From an uncultured Christensenellaceae bacterium (GTDB taxonomy: Bacteria > Bacillota > Clostridia > Christensenellales > UBA3700), in the NCBI GenBank assembly GCA_944380355.1, contig CALWHJ010000013.1, forward strand, positions 1-51,710: DNA of 51,710 nt, written 5' to 3'. The notes under the pieces are model-generated. The model was given only the letters and a program-made list of their open reading frames with translations, did no database searches and was not told the origin of the DNA. Position 1 is the stretch's first letter, and each line of letters opens with the position of its first letter. This document shows, one piece after another, positions 35,094 through 43,222 of the stretch. A program made the position numbers and the translations under genes.

Positions 35094-36122
35094 CTAATTC
35101 TGCATAGCTATTATGCTGCCGAGCTTTTCCACCGCACTGTCCCCGTAAGGCTTTACATACAAGGCGGCAGAATTGTAAAAGGAATTTTCAAATTCGTCGG
35201 CAGCGTATCCGTTCTCATTCTTGTCATAGGAAAACTGCACTTCCGTATTGAGCGTAACCGTACTGTTAAGCACACTGCCCAGCTTCATTGCGTAAGACTC
35301 AGTGATATAAACATTTCTTATCATTCCGTTTGCCCAAAGTACGAATCTGATTCTCAGCTGAAGAAAATCTATTTTATTGACTTCCATACCGGCATTGACG
35401 GAAAGCTGTTGTTTCATAGTCTTGACGTATTCCGTAGTCGACTTGACAGGATTGAATATTATGGCAAATCTGTAAGTATCCGTAGCTTCGTCGTAAATAG
35501 GCTCGGAAGCTTCTTCAACGTTTTCTTCAGAAGTATCGTACATACATATCGTAGTAGGATTGTTAGACTTCTTGTTTACGTAGTCCTGTATATCCTTAAA
35601 GTCGGTAGTGATACTGTTCCAGGATTTAATATCAATCGTATCTCCGCGTCTGTTGTATTTGGTATCGGCATTGCGGTAGAATATTTCGCCGTCCTTAATC
35701 ATAGTTTTTTCGTAAAGGCTGGTAATAGACGAATAAGAGATACTGTCGGCATAGTAAGTAGCGTTTGACTTATTCAATCCTGTCGAATCGCCAACGCCTA
35801 ATCTGATTTTAGCTACGTCGATAACCTGAGAAGTTGTGATAAGTCCTGCTTTCGTAAGCGCAGTACCGTATTGCTGGCTTATTACGAAGTCAGTATTGTA
35901 ATAATTATCAAGCGCAACGGAAAACATCTCGTATGCAGACATATCCGAATTGAGAGGTTTGGAGTTAGTCCACAGAGGCTGTTCCTTGCCAATATTCATT
36001 TCTATAATATCGAAGTCCCCTACGGTAACCTGTTCAACTTTATTTGAGCAACCTACCATTGCAGTAAGGACAACCGTAAACACCATAACAATCGCTATTA
36101 TAGTGAGCAAAAACTTTTTCAT
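35094..36122 (-). CDS. Lipoprotein, paralogue A
   Basis: Predicted 342 aa. A signal peptide ends in the lipobox AMVGC with the lipidated cysteine at C25. The mature chain is secreted and anchored on the membrane. It has an NTF2/lipocalin-like beta-rich character with segments SYADSISYS-type, FYRNADTKYNRRGDT, YRFAIIFNP and LRIRFVLWANGMIRNVYI. It is closely similar to the next gene (36603-37592) over almost the whole length. No family recognised. The leader, CAGGAGAAAACT before ATG, is nearly identical to those of the other copy and of the lipoprotein at 50748-51473. Confidence 0.8.
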   Translation of the reverse strand: MKKFLLTIIAIVMVFTVVLTAMVGCSNKVEQVTVGDFDIIEMNIGKEQPLWTNSKPLNSDMSAYEMFSVALDNYYNTDFVISQQYGTALTKAGLITTSQVIDVAKIRLGVGDSTGLNKSNATYYADSISYSSITSLYEKTMIKDGEIFYRNADTKYNRRGDTIDIKSWNSITTDFKDIQDYVNKKSNNPTTICMYDTSEENVEEASEPIYDEATDTYRFAIIFNPVKSTTEYVKTMKQQLSVNAGMEVNKIDFLQLRIRFVLWANGMIRNVYITESYAMKLGSVLNSTVTLNTEVQFSYDKNENGYAADEFENSFYNSAALYVKPYGDSAVEKLGSIIAMQN

Positions 36123-36553
36123 AGTTTTCTCCTGACTTGTTTATTTAAGTTTTTCACTCCCGCAAATGCGACGCAAACGTCCCACCCAAACTTTCACTTT
36201 TGTAATATCTATGTAAAATCCTAATACATTGTACAATATTAAAATCAATTAATCAATACTTTTTTTTGACAAATTGAGTAAAATTTCAAAATAACAAAAA
36301 TATCTTTAAGAAACTTTTAATAAATCCTTTCAAACTTAAAATAAACTAATTTAATTAGCGCATTTTATAATGTTTATCTATAAATCAGAAACCGAACTTG
36401 TTGTTAAAATCATTAGTACATAATGACGATTTTACTAATATCTTTAAAATTCTATCGTTCTTTCTTTCAACATATCAATCGTCTGTACTTCTATGCTAAT
36501 GCCATTTCACTTTAAAATAAAAACAATACGATAACTGAGATTTTTCGATAAGA
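36123..36553. other. AT-rich spacer between lipoprotein paralogues
   Basis: About 430 bases without a gene. Upstream of paralogue A, a GC-rich piece (about 36150-36200, with GCGACGC and CCCACCC words) interrupts AT-rich sequence. No clear promoter could be assigned; a 10-bp palindrome ATTGTACAAT is at 36228-36237. Confidence 0.5.
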
Positions 36554-36581
36554 AAAAAGAGGAGATTGCTCTCCTCTTTTT
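36554..36581 (-). terminator. Terminator of lipoprotein paralogue B
   Basis: GAGGAG / CTCCTC stem with a 6-base loop (36559-36576) and A/T arms on both sides. On the minus strand a T run follows (36553-36558). It lies 22 bases past the stop. Confidence 0.88.
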
Positions 36582-36602
36582 GTCTATTTGTTATTGTAAT
36601 TA

Positions 36603-37592
36603 TTAAGCTTCGGTGTAAGGCTTGGTGTAAGTCTTGTCATCGCTGTCGATAGATGCGATATTTGCAGCGATATCATAACCTGCTTCGTTGGGGTCGAAAG
36701 AGTACTGTACGTCAGAGTTAAGAGTAATAACACTGTCGATAACTCCTGCGAGCTTCATCTGGTAAGATTCGGTGATGTACATATTTCTAATCATACCGTT
36801 TTCCCAAAGAACTACACGAAGTCTGAGCTGTTTAAATTCGAGACCTTCAACCTTCATACCTGCGTTTCCTTCGAGCTGCTGCTGCATGGTCTTCTTATAT
36901 TCGACAGTAGACTTATCAGGGTCGAAGATAATTGCGAATCTGTAAGTCTTGGTTTCTGCATCGTAGATAGGATCGGAAGCCTTTTGTACATAGTCTTTCT
37001 GCAAATCGTACATCCACAAAACCGTAGGATTGTTGGACTTCTTAGCAGTAAAGTCTGCTACGTCTTTAAAATTCGTATCGATGCCGTTCCACTCTTTAAC
37101 CTCAACGGTATCCTGTCTTCTTGCATACTTGGTATCAGCGTTTCTGTACTTGATTTCGTCGGGAGTGATGACGATTTTTTCATAAAGGCTTGCAAACTGA
37201 GAATAAGAGATGCTGTCTGCAAAGTAGCTGGCACCGTTTGCGTTGTTGCCGGAAGCATCACCCTTGCCGCTTCTGATTTTAGCAGCGTCTACCATCTGAG
37301 TAACCTTGATAGGTCCGATGTATGTAGCGACGGAACCGAGAAGCTGAGAGATAGCGTAATCAGCATTATAGTAGTTAGCGACGGCAGTTTCGAGCATTTC
37401 GAAAGCAGTCATATCGGATTTAAGTGCGGTTGCGCCTTCTGCCGCAGGCATATCCTTACCGATGTTCATCTCGATGATTTCGAAGTCGTCAACAGTCAAC
37501 TCTTCGAGTTCGTGAGTACAACCTGCAAAAGCACTGAGAGCTATGGTAAGCATCAAAGCTACAATCACAATTGAAATCAAAACTTTTTTCAT
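36603..37592 (-). CDS. Lipoprotein, paralogue B
   Basis: Predicted 329 aa. A signal peptide ends in SAFAGC, lipidation at C25. The mature protein closely matches paralogue A: DFEIIEMNIGKDMP, YADSISY-type segment, YRNADTKYARRQDT, KKSNNPTVLWMYD, YRFAIIFDPDKSTVEY, LRVVLWENGMIRNMYITE. It ends earlier than A, without its C-terminal segment. The frame is open 25 codons further upstream, but the M before KKVLIS with GAGGAGAAAACT is the start. It has its own promoter and terminator, so A and B are separate units produced by tandem duplication. Confidence 0.82.
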   Translation of the reverse strand: MKKVLISIVIVALMLTIALSAFAGCTHELEELTVDDFEIIEMNIGKDMPAAEGATALKSDMTAFEMLETAVANYYNADYAISQLLGSVATYIGPIKVTQMVDAAKIRSGKGDASGNNANGASYFADSISYSQFASLYEKIVITPDEIKYRNADTKYARRQDTVEVKEWNGIDTNFKDVADFTAKKSNNPTVLWMYDLQKDYVQKASDPIYDAETKTYRFAIIFDPDKSTVEYKKTMQQQLEGNAGMKVEGLEFKQLRLRVVLWENGMIRNMYITESYQMKLAGVIDSVITLNSDVQYSFDPNEAGYDIAANIASIDSDDKTYTKPYTEA

Positions 37593-37628
37593 AGTTTTCT
37601 CCTCATTCTTTGAATTTTTACTATAACT

Positions 37629-37657
37629 ATAATATCTCATATTTTCAGCTATTGCAA
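37629..37657 (-). promoter_or_regulatory. Promoter of lipoprotein paralogue B
   Basis: The minus strand reads TTGCAA (37652-37657), a 17-base spacer and TATTAT (37629-37634), 36 bases before the ATG. Confidence 0.65.
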
Positions 37658-37969
37658 GCAAATTCATATTATTTTTACAATTTTATTTTTCATACATTTT
37701 ACAATAATGCGCGTTGATACCGCGCGCGCAGTATATACAGCTACCCCGAGCGGAAACAAAACCGTAATAATCTTTTTTAAATCCGCCCTCTTTACGGATT
37801 GCCGACGCATTTACAGCAAAACGAAAATACCGGCCTGGCTCAGTATACCCGTATTTAATAAACACCTGATGCGTATAAATCGTTATGTTAAGATAAAAAC
37901 GCTTTATGACAAAATTCTTCTTATTTATATATAAACACTCTTTTATCCATATTGTCAAAGAAAAATATA
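37658..37969. other. Spacer between lipoprotein B and degV
   Basis: About 310 bases. A GC-richer segment (about 37705-37850) contains GCGCGCGC and other structured words, and is open in short frames on both strands. None has a ribosome site or recognisable protein, so I call no gene. Confidence 0.4.
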
Positions 37970-37999
37970 TTGACAATACTGCCCTGCGGAATATATAAT
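37950..37999 (+). promoter_or_regulatory. degV promoter with an overlapping inverted repeat
   Basis: TTGACA (37970-37975), an 18-base spacer and TATAAT (37994-37999) form a consensus promoter. TATTGTCAA (37950-37958) and TTGACAATA (37970-37978) are inverted copies 11 bases apart. The right copy covers the -35, so a bound protein could block or regulate it. Confidence 0.75.
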
Positions 38000-38066
38000 A
38001 TCTTTGTTAAATTATAAACGTACTTTTACGTTTTCAAAATTCAAAAAATTAAGGACGGATTACATT

Positions 38067-38972
38067 ATGAAGATTATGATTACCGCAGAGGCAACCAGCG
38101 ATATGCCTGAGAGCCTCATCACTCCCAATATCACGATATTCCCTATGGCGTACACCGTAAAAGGAAAAGCCTATGACGGAATTGAAACAAAACTCACTCC
38201 CAAGGAGTTTTACGATATTTGTCGCACGGCAAAGACAAAGGAAGATTTGCCCCAGACCACTATGATAACGGCTTATCAGGCAGAAGAATACTTCAGACCT
38301 ATTCTCAAGGCAGGATACGATATAATACATATAGGTTTCACCAAAGCATTGAGCGGCACTTATGACCAGATGTGTATGGCGGCAGAAACAATGCGCAAAG
38401 AATTCCCCGACAGAAGAATAACCGTAATCGAATCTTGCGCCGCTTCTTTCGTACAGGGACTTTTGGTATACTACGTAGAGCAAAAGCTTCAGGAAGGCGC
38501 AAGCTATGACGAGCTTGTAGAATATGCCGAAAATCTTAAGCATCACTGCGGCGGATACTTCACCATAGACGATATGAAGCATCTCTACCGCACGGGAAGA
38601 GCCAGCAAAACGCAGGCATTTTTAGGAGATGCGCTTCAAATCAAGCCTATCCTTTACGTCAACAAAATCGGCAAACTCGTACCCGTAAGCAAGCAGATAT
38701 CCCACAAAAAAGCTATGAAGACTATGCTTGAGTATTACGAAAAGCAGGCATTGCCCGCCGAAGAACAAAAGCTCGTAGGCATCGTACACGCAGACGCTAC
38801 CGAAGACGCTCTTGCCATCGAGAAAATAATCAAGGAAAAATACGGCGTCAAGAATACTATGCTCGTAGACGTCGGTCCCGTAATCGGCTCGCACGTCGGC
38901 GCCGGTATGGTTGCATTCGTTGCGCTTCTCAAAGAGAAGGTTGAGCCCAACGACAAGAGCATTCAGGAATAA
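38067..38972 (+). CDS. DegV family fatty-acid binding protein
   Basis: Predicted 301 aa. DegV (FakB-type) proteins bind one fatty acid and can present it to a fatty-acid kinase, feeding phospholipid synthesis. N-terminal MITAEATSDMP, then LPQTTMITAYQAEEYF with a conserved Ser/Thr phosphate pocket, HIGFTKALSGTYDQM, YYVEQKL, YLYRTGRASKTQAF-type region and PILYVNKIGKL match. The C-terminus has VDVGPVIGSHVGAG. An upstream in-frame ATG exists, but the promoter start near 38006 and AAGGACGG support 38067. Other lipid genes lie nearby (32175-34788). No fakA kinase is in the window. Confidence 0.92.
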   Translation: MKIMITAEATSDMPESLITPNITIFPMAYTVKGKAYDGIETKLTPKEFYDICRTAKTKEDLPQTTMITAYQAEEYFRPILKAGYDIIHIGFTKALSGTYDQMCMAAETMRKEFPDRRITVIESCAASFVQGLLVYYVEQKLQEGASYDELVEYAENLKHHCGGYFTIDDMKHLYRTGRASKTQAFLGDALQIKPILYVNKIGKLVPVSKQISHKKAMKTMLEYYEKQALPAEEQKLVGIVHADATEDALAIEKIIKEKYGVKNTMLVDVGPVIGSHVGAGMVAFVALLKEKVEPNDKSIQE

Positions 38973-38996
38973 TATCACAAATCCTACAATCTAAAC

Positions 38997-39022
38997 AAAG
39001 CCCGCTTAAAGCGGGCTTTTGC
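38997..39022 (+). terminator. Terminator of degV
   Basis: AAAGCCCGCT / AGCGGGCTTT stem (38997-39019) with a 3-base loop and a T-rich end. Bases 39023-39180 hold nothing further recognised. Confidence 0.88.
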
Positions 39023-39182
39023 TTATATTCGATTACTCTTTACCTTATCTAAGCGCAACGCACGTGAAAAATTACGTATAATCTCATACTTGCCGCAATT
39101 CGGAAATTAAAGGAATATGAGTATTCTTCCCTGCTCAAAGAGTCCGAATTCCCGATTTATCATCTTCATTCTTAACAAACAA

Positions 39183-39208
39183 AAAGAGCCTGCAACAGCA
39201 GACTCTTT
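39183..39208 (-). terminator. Terminator of the tyrS-yigZ-ilvE unit
   Basis: AAAGAG.CTGC / GCAG.CTCTTT (39183-39208) with a T run on the minus strand (39180-39185). It lies 31 bases past the ilvE stop. Confidence 0.85.
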
Positions 39209-39238
39209 ATTATTCTCGTTTTTCAATGAGTAACTCGA

Positions 39239-40294
39239 TTATTTTACTTCGGTTACCCAGCCGAATTCGTCGGGATATCTCTCAGATTGAATTCCCGTAA
39301 TCTTGTCATAAAGGAAGGAAGTAATCTCACCCATCTTACCGCCGTTGACTACCATATCCTTGCCTTGATAAGTAATAAGACCTACGGGAGAGATAACTGC
39401 CGCCGTACCCGAGCCGAAACATTCTTTAAGTTCGCCCTTGTTGTAAGCGTCAACGATTTCGTCCATAGAAATTCTTCTCTCGCTTATCTTATAGCCGTAC
39501 TTCTTGAGTACCTGTATGCAGGAATTTCTGGTAATACCGGGAAGTATGCTGCCTACGAGCTGAGGAGTAACCACTTCGTCACCGATTACGAAGAAGATAT
39601 TCATCGAGCCGACTTCTTCTACATACTTATGCTCTTTCGCATCCAACCACAAAGCCTGGTCGTAACCTTTCTTGTTAGCGTTTTCGCCGCCCATGAGAGA
39701 CGCGGCGTAGTTGCCCATACACTTAGCCTCACCCGTACCGCCGATAGCCGTTCTGACAAGTTCTTCTTCGACGAGAATTTTGGTAGGCTGAAGTCCGTGA
39801 GCGTAATACGAACCTACGGGAGAAAGAATGATAAAGAATTTATATTTATGACTTGCGTGTACGCCGAGCACTTCCTCGTTGGCAATCATAGTAGGTCTGA
39901 TATAAAGAGCCGTACCGGGTTCGGTAGGTATCCAATCCTTTTCGAGTTTGAGAAGTTCGAACAAAGCTGCCTTGACTACTTTAGCGTCGAAAGTAGGCAT
40001 GCACATACGCTTAGCGGAATTGTTCATGCGGATAAAGTTGTCGTCGATTCTGAAAACGGTAATCTTGCCTTCTTTGGTCTTGTATGCTTTTGCGCCTTCG
40101 AAGATACCCTGTGCGTAGTGGAGCACGTTGGTAGCGGGATACATCTCAAAAGGTGCGTAAGGCACGATTTCGGGTTCTTTCCACGCGCCGTTCTCGTAGT
40201 CCATAACGAGCATGTGGTCGGTAAAGTATTTACCGAAACCGAGTTTTGAAGAATCGGGTTTTTGCTTAGGATTAGTTGTTAAAGTAACTTTCAT
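39239..40294 (-). CDS. ilvE: Branched-chain amino-acid aminotransferase
   Basis: Predicted 351 aa of the class IV, mitochondrial/cytosolic-type BCAT family. It interconverts Leu, Ile or Val with their 2-keto acids using pyridoxal phosphate. The PLP lysine is K191 in GEAKCMGNYAAS; QALWLDAKEHKYVEE, VGSMNIFFVI and GSGTAAVISPVG are typical. The N-terminus LGFGKYFTDHMLVMDYENG matches this subfamily. It is last of the minus-strand group after tyrS and yigZ, 39 bases from yigZ. In anaerobes it may also serve amino-acid fermentation; that is inference. Confidence 0.96.
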   Translation of the reverse strand: MKVTLTTNPKQKPDSSKLGFGKYFTDHMLVMDYENGAWKEPEIVPYAPFEMYPATNVLHYAQGIFEGAKAYKTKEGKITVFRIDDNFIRMNNSAKRMCMPTFDAKVVKAALFELLKLEKDWIPTEPGTALYIRPTMIANEEVLGVHASHKYKFFIILSPVGSYYAHGLQPTKILVEEELVRTAIGGTGEAKCMGNYAASLMGGENANKKGYDQALWLDAKEHKYVEEVGSMNIFFVIGDEVVTPQLVGSILPGITRNSCIQVLKKYGYKISERRISMDEIVDAYNKGELKECFGSGTAAVISPVGLITYQGKDMVVNGGKMGEITSFLYDKITGIQSERYPDEFGWVTEVK

Positions 40295-40333
40295 ATTTTC
40301 ACCTCATATATGCACCAAGCAAATTGTTTGGTT

Positions 40334-40966
40334 TTATCTGAATTTATGATATTTTTCTTCGACGAGAGTAACTTTTGCCTTGTCGAGCGTAATATCCACG
40401 ACTTTTTTGCAAAAGTCTTCGCTGTTTTCCTCAGGCAGCACTACTGTCAGAGTTACGTCGTTGTCATACGCGGTCGAAAGTATTTCACCGCACAGAGATA
40501 TTGTCTTCTCTTCGATTTTCTTATACAGTCCGTAAGACGCAACTACTTCGTATACGACGGCAGGCTGATTTTTAGCTAACGCGGCTTTATCAAGTGCCTC
40601 TGCAACCGACGATGAGTATGCGCCTACGAGTCCGTTTGCGCCGAGTTTTATACCGCCGAAATATCTTGTAACAACCGCCAAAGTCATATAGACTTTGCGT
40701 TTTTTCAGTACCTCGAGCATAGGCATACCCGCCGTACCCTGAGGCTCGCCGTCGTCGCTGAAACGCTGTTCTGTCGCCTGATAGTTGGATATGAAGGCAT
40801 AACAGTTGTGCGTAGCGTCCGAATACTTTTTGCTTATCGACTTATATTTTTCTATCGCGTCATCGTAATTCTCAACAGGCAAAAGCGTAGTTATAAAACG
40901 CGACTTGTTGATTACGAGCGTATTTTCAAAAGGCTCGTTGACGCAGAAAAACCAATCTTTGCGCAT
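40334..40966 (-). CDS. yigZ: YigZ / IMPACT family protein (UPF0029)
   Basis: Predicted 210 aa. The conserved core FSDDGEPQGTAGMPMLEVL, followed by VVTRYFGGIKLGANGLVGAYS, defines the IMPACT/YigZ family of uncertain function, linked to translation regulation in eukaryotes. Two domains are visible: an N-terminal fold (1-125) and a C-terminal ferredoxin-like domain (140-210). Its ATG overlaps the tyrS stop by one base (TAATG), so translation is coupled to tyrS. Confidence 0.93.
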   Translation of the reverse strand: MRKDWFFCVNEPFENTLVINKSRFITTLLPVENYDDAIEKYKSISKKYSDATHNCYAFISNYQATEQRFSDDGEPQGTAGMPMLEVLKKRKVYMTLAVVTRYFGGIKLGANGLVGAYSSSVAEALDKAALAKNQPAVVYEVVASYGLYKKIEEKTISLCGEILSTAYDNDVTLTVVLPEENSEDFCKKVVDITLDKAKVTLVEEKYHKFR

Positions 40967-42183
40967 TATTCCACGCTGACTTTGACGTGCATTTTCTTGC
41001 CTTTATGCAAGACAAAACCGTTAGCTTTCCGGCTGTCGCTGATGGTGTAATTTATATCGTCGATTTTTTCTTCGTCGATTTTTACGCCGCCGCCCGCAAT
41101 AAGGTTTCTTGCTTCGCTCTTAGACTTGCACGCGCCTACGGCTATCATAATATCGAGTACGTTTACACAATCGCTCTTGATAGTTTTTGCAGGCATATTT
41201 TCGCTGTCACCGCCGAAAGCCGCAAGAGCTTGTTTTTGAGCAAGCTCGGCTTTTTCTTCGCCGTGTACTATTTGTGTAAGTTCGTATGCAAGGCGCATTT
41301 TAGCCTGATTGATTCTCTCGTCTTTGTGTGCGCAAAGCGCTTCTATCTCGTCAAGAGGCATATATGTCAAAAGCTTCATACACTTTTCAACGTCTGCGTC
41401 GGCAGTATTTCTCCAGTACTGATAGAACTCGTAAGGCGTAGTCTTGTTTTCGTCAAGCCATACAGCGCCCTTTTGAGTCTTGCCCATCTTCTTTCCTTCG
41501 CTGGTCGTAAGAAGCTGGAAGGTCATTGCATAAGCGTCCTGTCCTTTTTTGCGTCTTATCAAATCTGCGCCGGCAAGTATATTAGACCACTGGTCGTCGC
41601 CGCCGCATTCGAGCTTACAGCCGTATGCCTCGTAGAGGTGCAAGAAGTCGTAAGCCTGCATGAGCATATAGTTGAATTCGAGGAAAGAAAGCCCCTTTTC
41701 CATTCTCGTCTTGAAGCACTCTGCCGTCAACATTTGGTTAACTGAGAAGTGCACACCTATATCTCTTATAAATTTGATATAGTTGAGATTATCAAGCCAG
41801 TCGGCGTTGTTGACCATAACGGCAGCGTTTTCTCCTTCGAAAGAGAAAAACTTGGACATCTGCTTTTTAAAACATTCGCAGTTGTGCTTGATAGTTTCGT
41901 CCGTCATCATCTGACGCATATCGCTTCTGCCCGAAGGGTCTCCGATTTTACCCGTGCCTCCGCCTATCAGAACAATAGGCTTATGACCGGCTTTTTGCAT
42001 ATAGCTCATTACCATAAGTTGCATAAAGTGTCCGACGTGGAGACTGTCGGCGGTAGGGTCGAAACCGATATAAAAAGGTACGCTTTCGCTTCCCAAAAGC
42101 TTGTACAAATCTTCTTCCCTTACCACTTGTTTGATAAATCCCCTCTCGCGAAGGACGTCCATTATGTTTCTCGTGATTTCCAT
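40966..42183 (-). CDS. tyrS: Tyrosine--tRNA ligase
   Basis: Predicted 405 aa. It charges tRNA-Tyr in the cytoplasm. Class I features: [14 protein letters not shown] (41-54; HIGH-type HVGH 49-52), GGDDQWSN for tyrosine/tRNA recognition, and KMGKTQKG as the KMSKS-type loop. The C-terminus has an S4 RNA-binding domain ([19 protein letters not shown]). It is the first gene of a unit with yigZ and probably ilvE. No T-box is seen in the 178-base upstream spacer, although many Bacillota tyrS genes have one. Confidence 0.96.
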   Translation of the reverse strand: MEITRNIMDVLRERGFIKQVVREEDLYKLLGSESVPFYIGFDPTADSLHVGHFMQLMVMSYMQKAGHKPIVLIGGGTGKIGDPSGRSDMRQMMTDETIKHNCECFKKQMSKFFSFEGENAAVMVNNADWLDNLNYIKFIRDIGVHFSVNQMLTAECFKTRMEKGLSFLEFNYMLMQAYDFLHLYEAYGCKLECGGDDQWSNILAGADLIRRKKGQDAYAMTFQLLTTSEGKKMGKTQKGAVWLDENKTTPYEFYQYWRNTADADVEKCMKLLTYMPLDEIEALCAHKDERINQAKMRLAYELTQIVHGEEKAELAQKQALAAFGGDSENMPAKTIKSDCVNVLDIMIAVGACKSKSEARNLIAGGGVKIDEEKIDDINYTISDSRKANGFVLHKGKKMHVKVSVE

Positions 42184-42224
42184 TTTTTCATCCTTAAAAT
42201 AGCTGAATAGCGTTGATTACTCAC

Positions 42225-42253
42225 ATTATAACACCACTTTTGCGCATTGTAAA
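42225..42253 (-). promoter_or_regulatory. Promoter of the tyrS unit
   Basis: The minus strand reads TTTACA (42248-42253), a 17-base spacer and TATAAT (42225-42230), 41 bases before the ATG. Divergent from the lipoprotein gene at 42362. Confidence 0.7.
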
Positions 42254-42361
42254 TAAAAAAAATTATACTTTAGCAATATTTTTGGTTAAATAAACGGCGT
42301 TTTGACAAATACGGCATAATTACTTTACTTTTGCTTACACTAGGACAAAAGGGAGGATAAT

Positions 42362-43054
42362 ATGAACAAAAAAATCATTATTGCCATACTTGCGGTATTT
42401 GTGCTTTGCCTGACGCTTTTCACAGCTTGCAAAGACCAAACAAATCCCGCAGAAAGCGAATATTATACTGTCGAAGATTTTCTCAATCTCGACAACTTTA
42501 CTTTAGTAAACTCAACCGAAAAAAATACCGTCTGCAAATATGAAGTCAAAGACGGCAGAATTTTATTCGAAAACAAATCCGCTACCGAAGAATTGGGCGA
42601 AAATACCGTATACTACGTCTTCGGCACGTCGGAAAGCAAAGCCTATATCGGCTCGAAGTGGCAAGCTATCGGAACAGACGACGTAGACGACTATCTATCT
42701 GCGATAGCCGACCGCACGGGACTTGTCTACAACAAACTGCAATCGACTTATTTCGAAAGAACTAAAGAAAGAGTTTATACCATTCAAAACGGTCATTTCT
42801 TCAAGGAACTTTTCCGTCAGAAGTACGAAAAGTTTTTCGGCAAGGACTATGAAGAAAGCGACTTTATGATTGAATACGAAAAACAAAAGGAAGACCTCTT
42901 CGGTAATATAGACGCTTACACAGTCAAACTCGACTGCTCGGAAAAAGGCAAGATGACGCTGTCTGTCGAAAAGCCTACCGACGACGGCAGAGAATACACC
43001 GCCTACACCTATTCGGATATAGATAAAACTCAAATCACTCTGCCCGAAGAATAA
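42362..43054 (+). CDS. Lipoprotein, unknown function
   Basis: Predicted 230 aa. Signal peptide MNKKIIIAILAVFVLCLTLF and lipobox LFTAC, lipidated at about C21. The mature chain is acidic and rich in E, K, Y and D with no repeats (for example FERTKERVYTIQNGHFF). Ribosome site GGGAGG. It is divergent from tyrS and separate from the lipoproteins at 35094-37592. A TTGACA (42302-42307) lies upstream, but no good -10 follows at the right spacing. No family recognised. Confidence 0.75.
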   Translation: MNKKIIIAILAVFVLCLTLFTACKDQTNPAESEYYTVEDFLNLDNFTLVNSTEKNTVCKYEVKDGRILFENKSATEELGENTVYYVFGTSESKAYIGSKWQAIGTDDVDDYLSAIADRTGLVYNKLQSTYFERTKERVYTIQNGHFFKELFRQKYEKFFGKDYEESDFMIEYEKQKEDLFGNIDAYTVKLDCSEKGKMTLSVEKPTDDGREYTAYTYSDIDKTQITLPEE

Positions 43055-43162
43055 TTCATTAATTAAGTTTGCTTAGAACTTAGGATTTTTATTATCCTTA
43101 GCCAAAAAAACGCGATAAATACAATTCAATTCTTTAATCGCATTAGAGCAATCAACTATAAC

Positions 43163-43192
43163 AAAACGCAACCCGAAAAGGTTGCGTTTTTT
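43163..43192. terminator. Terminator between lipoprotein and ABC transporter
   Basis: AAAACGCAACC / GGTTGCGTTTT stem (43163-43190) with a 6-base loop and T run. Symmetric A and T flanks let it end both convergent transcripts. Confidence 0.88.
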
Positions 43193-43222
43193 GCAATGAA
43201 TTTTTATATAATTACTCAGCCG

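Noticed and set aside
37683..37976. 97-codon minus-strand frame between lipoprotein B and degV
   Set aside because: No ribosome site, no family resemblance, and it runs through the degV promoter.
42184..42361. T-box riboswitch upstream of tyrS (also looked for at trpS and thrC)
   Set aside because: No specifier stem, GGGTGG or TGGNACC core could be found in any of the leaders.
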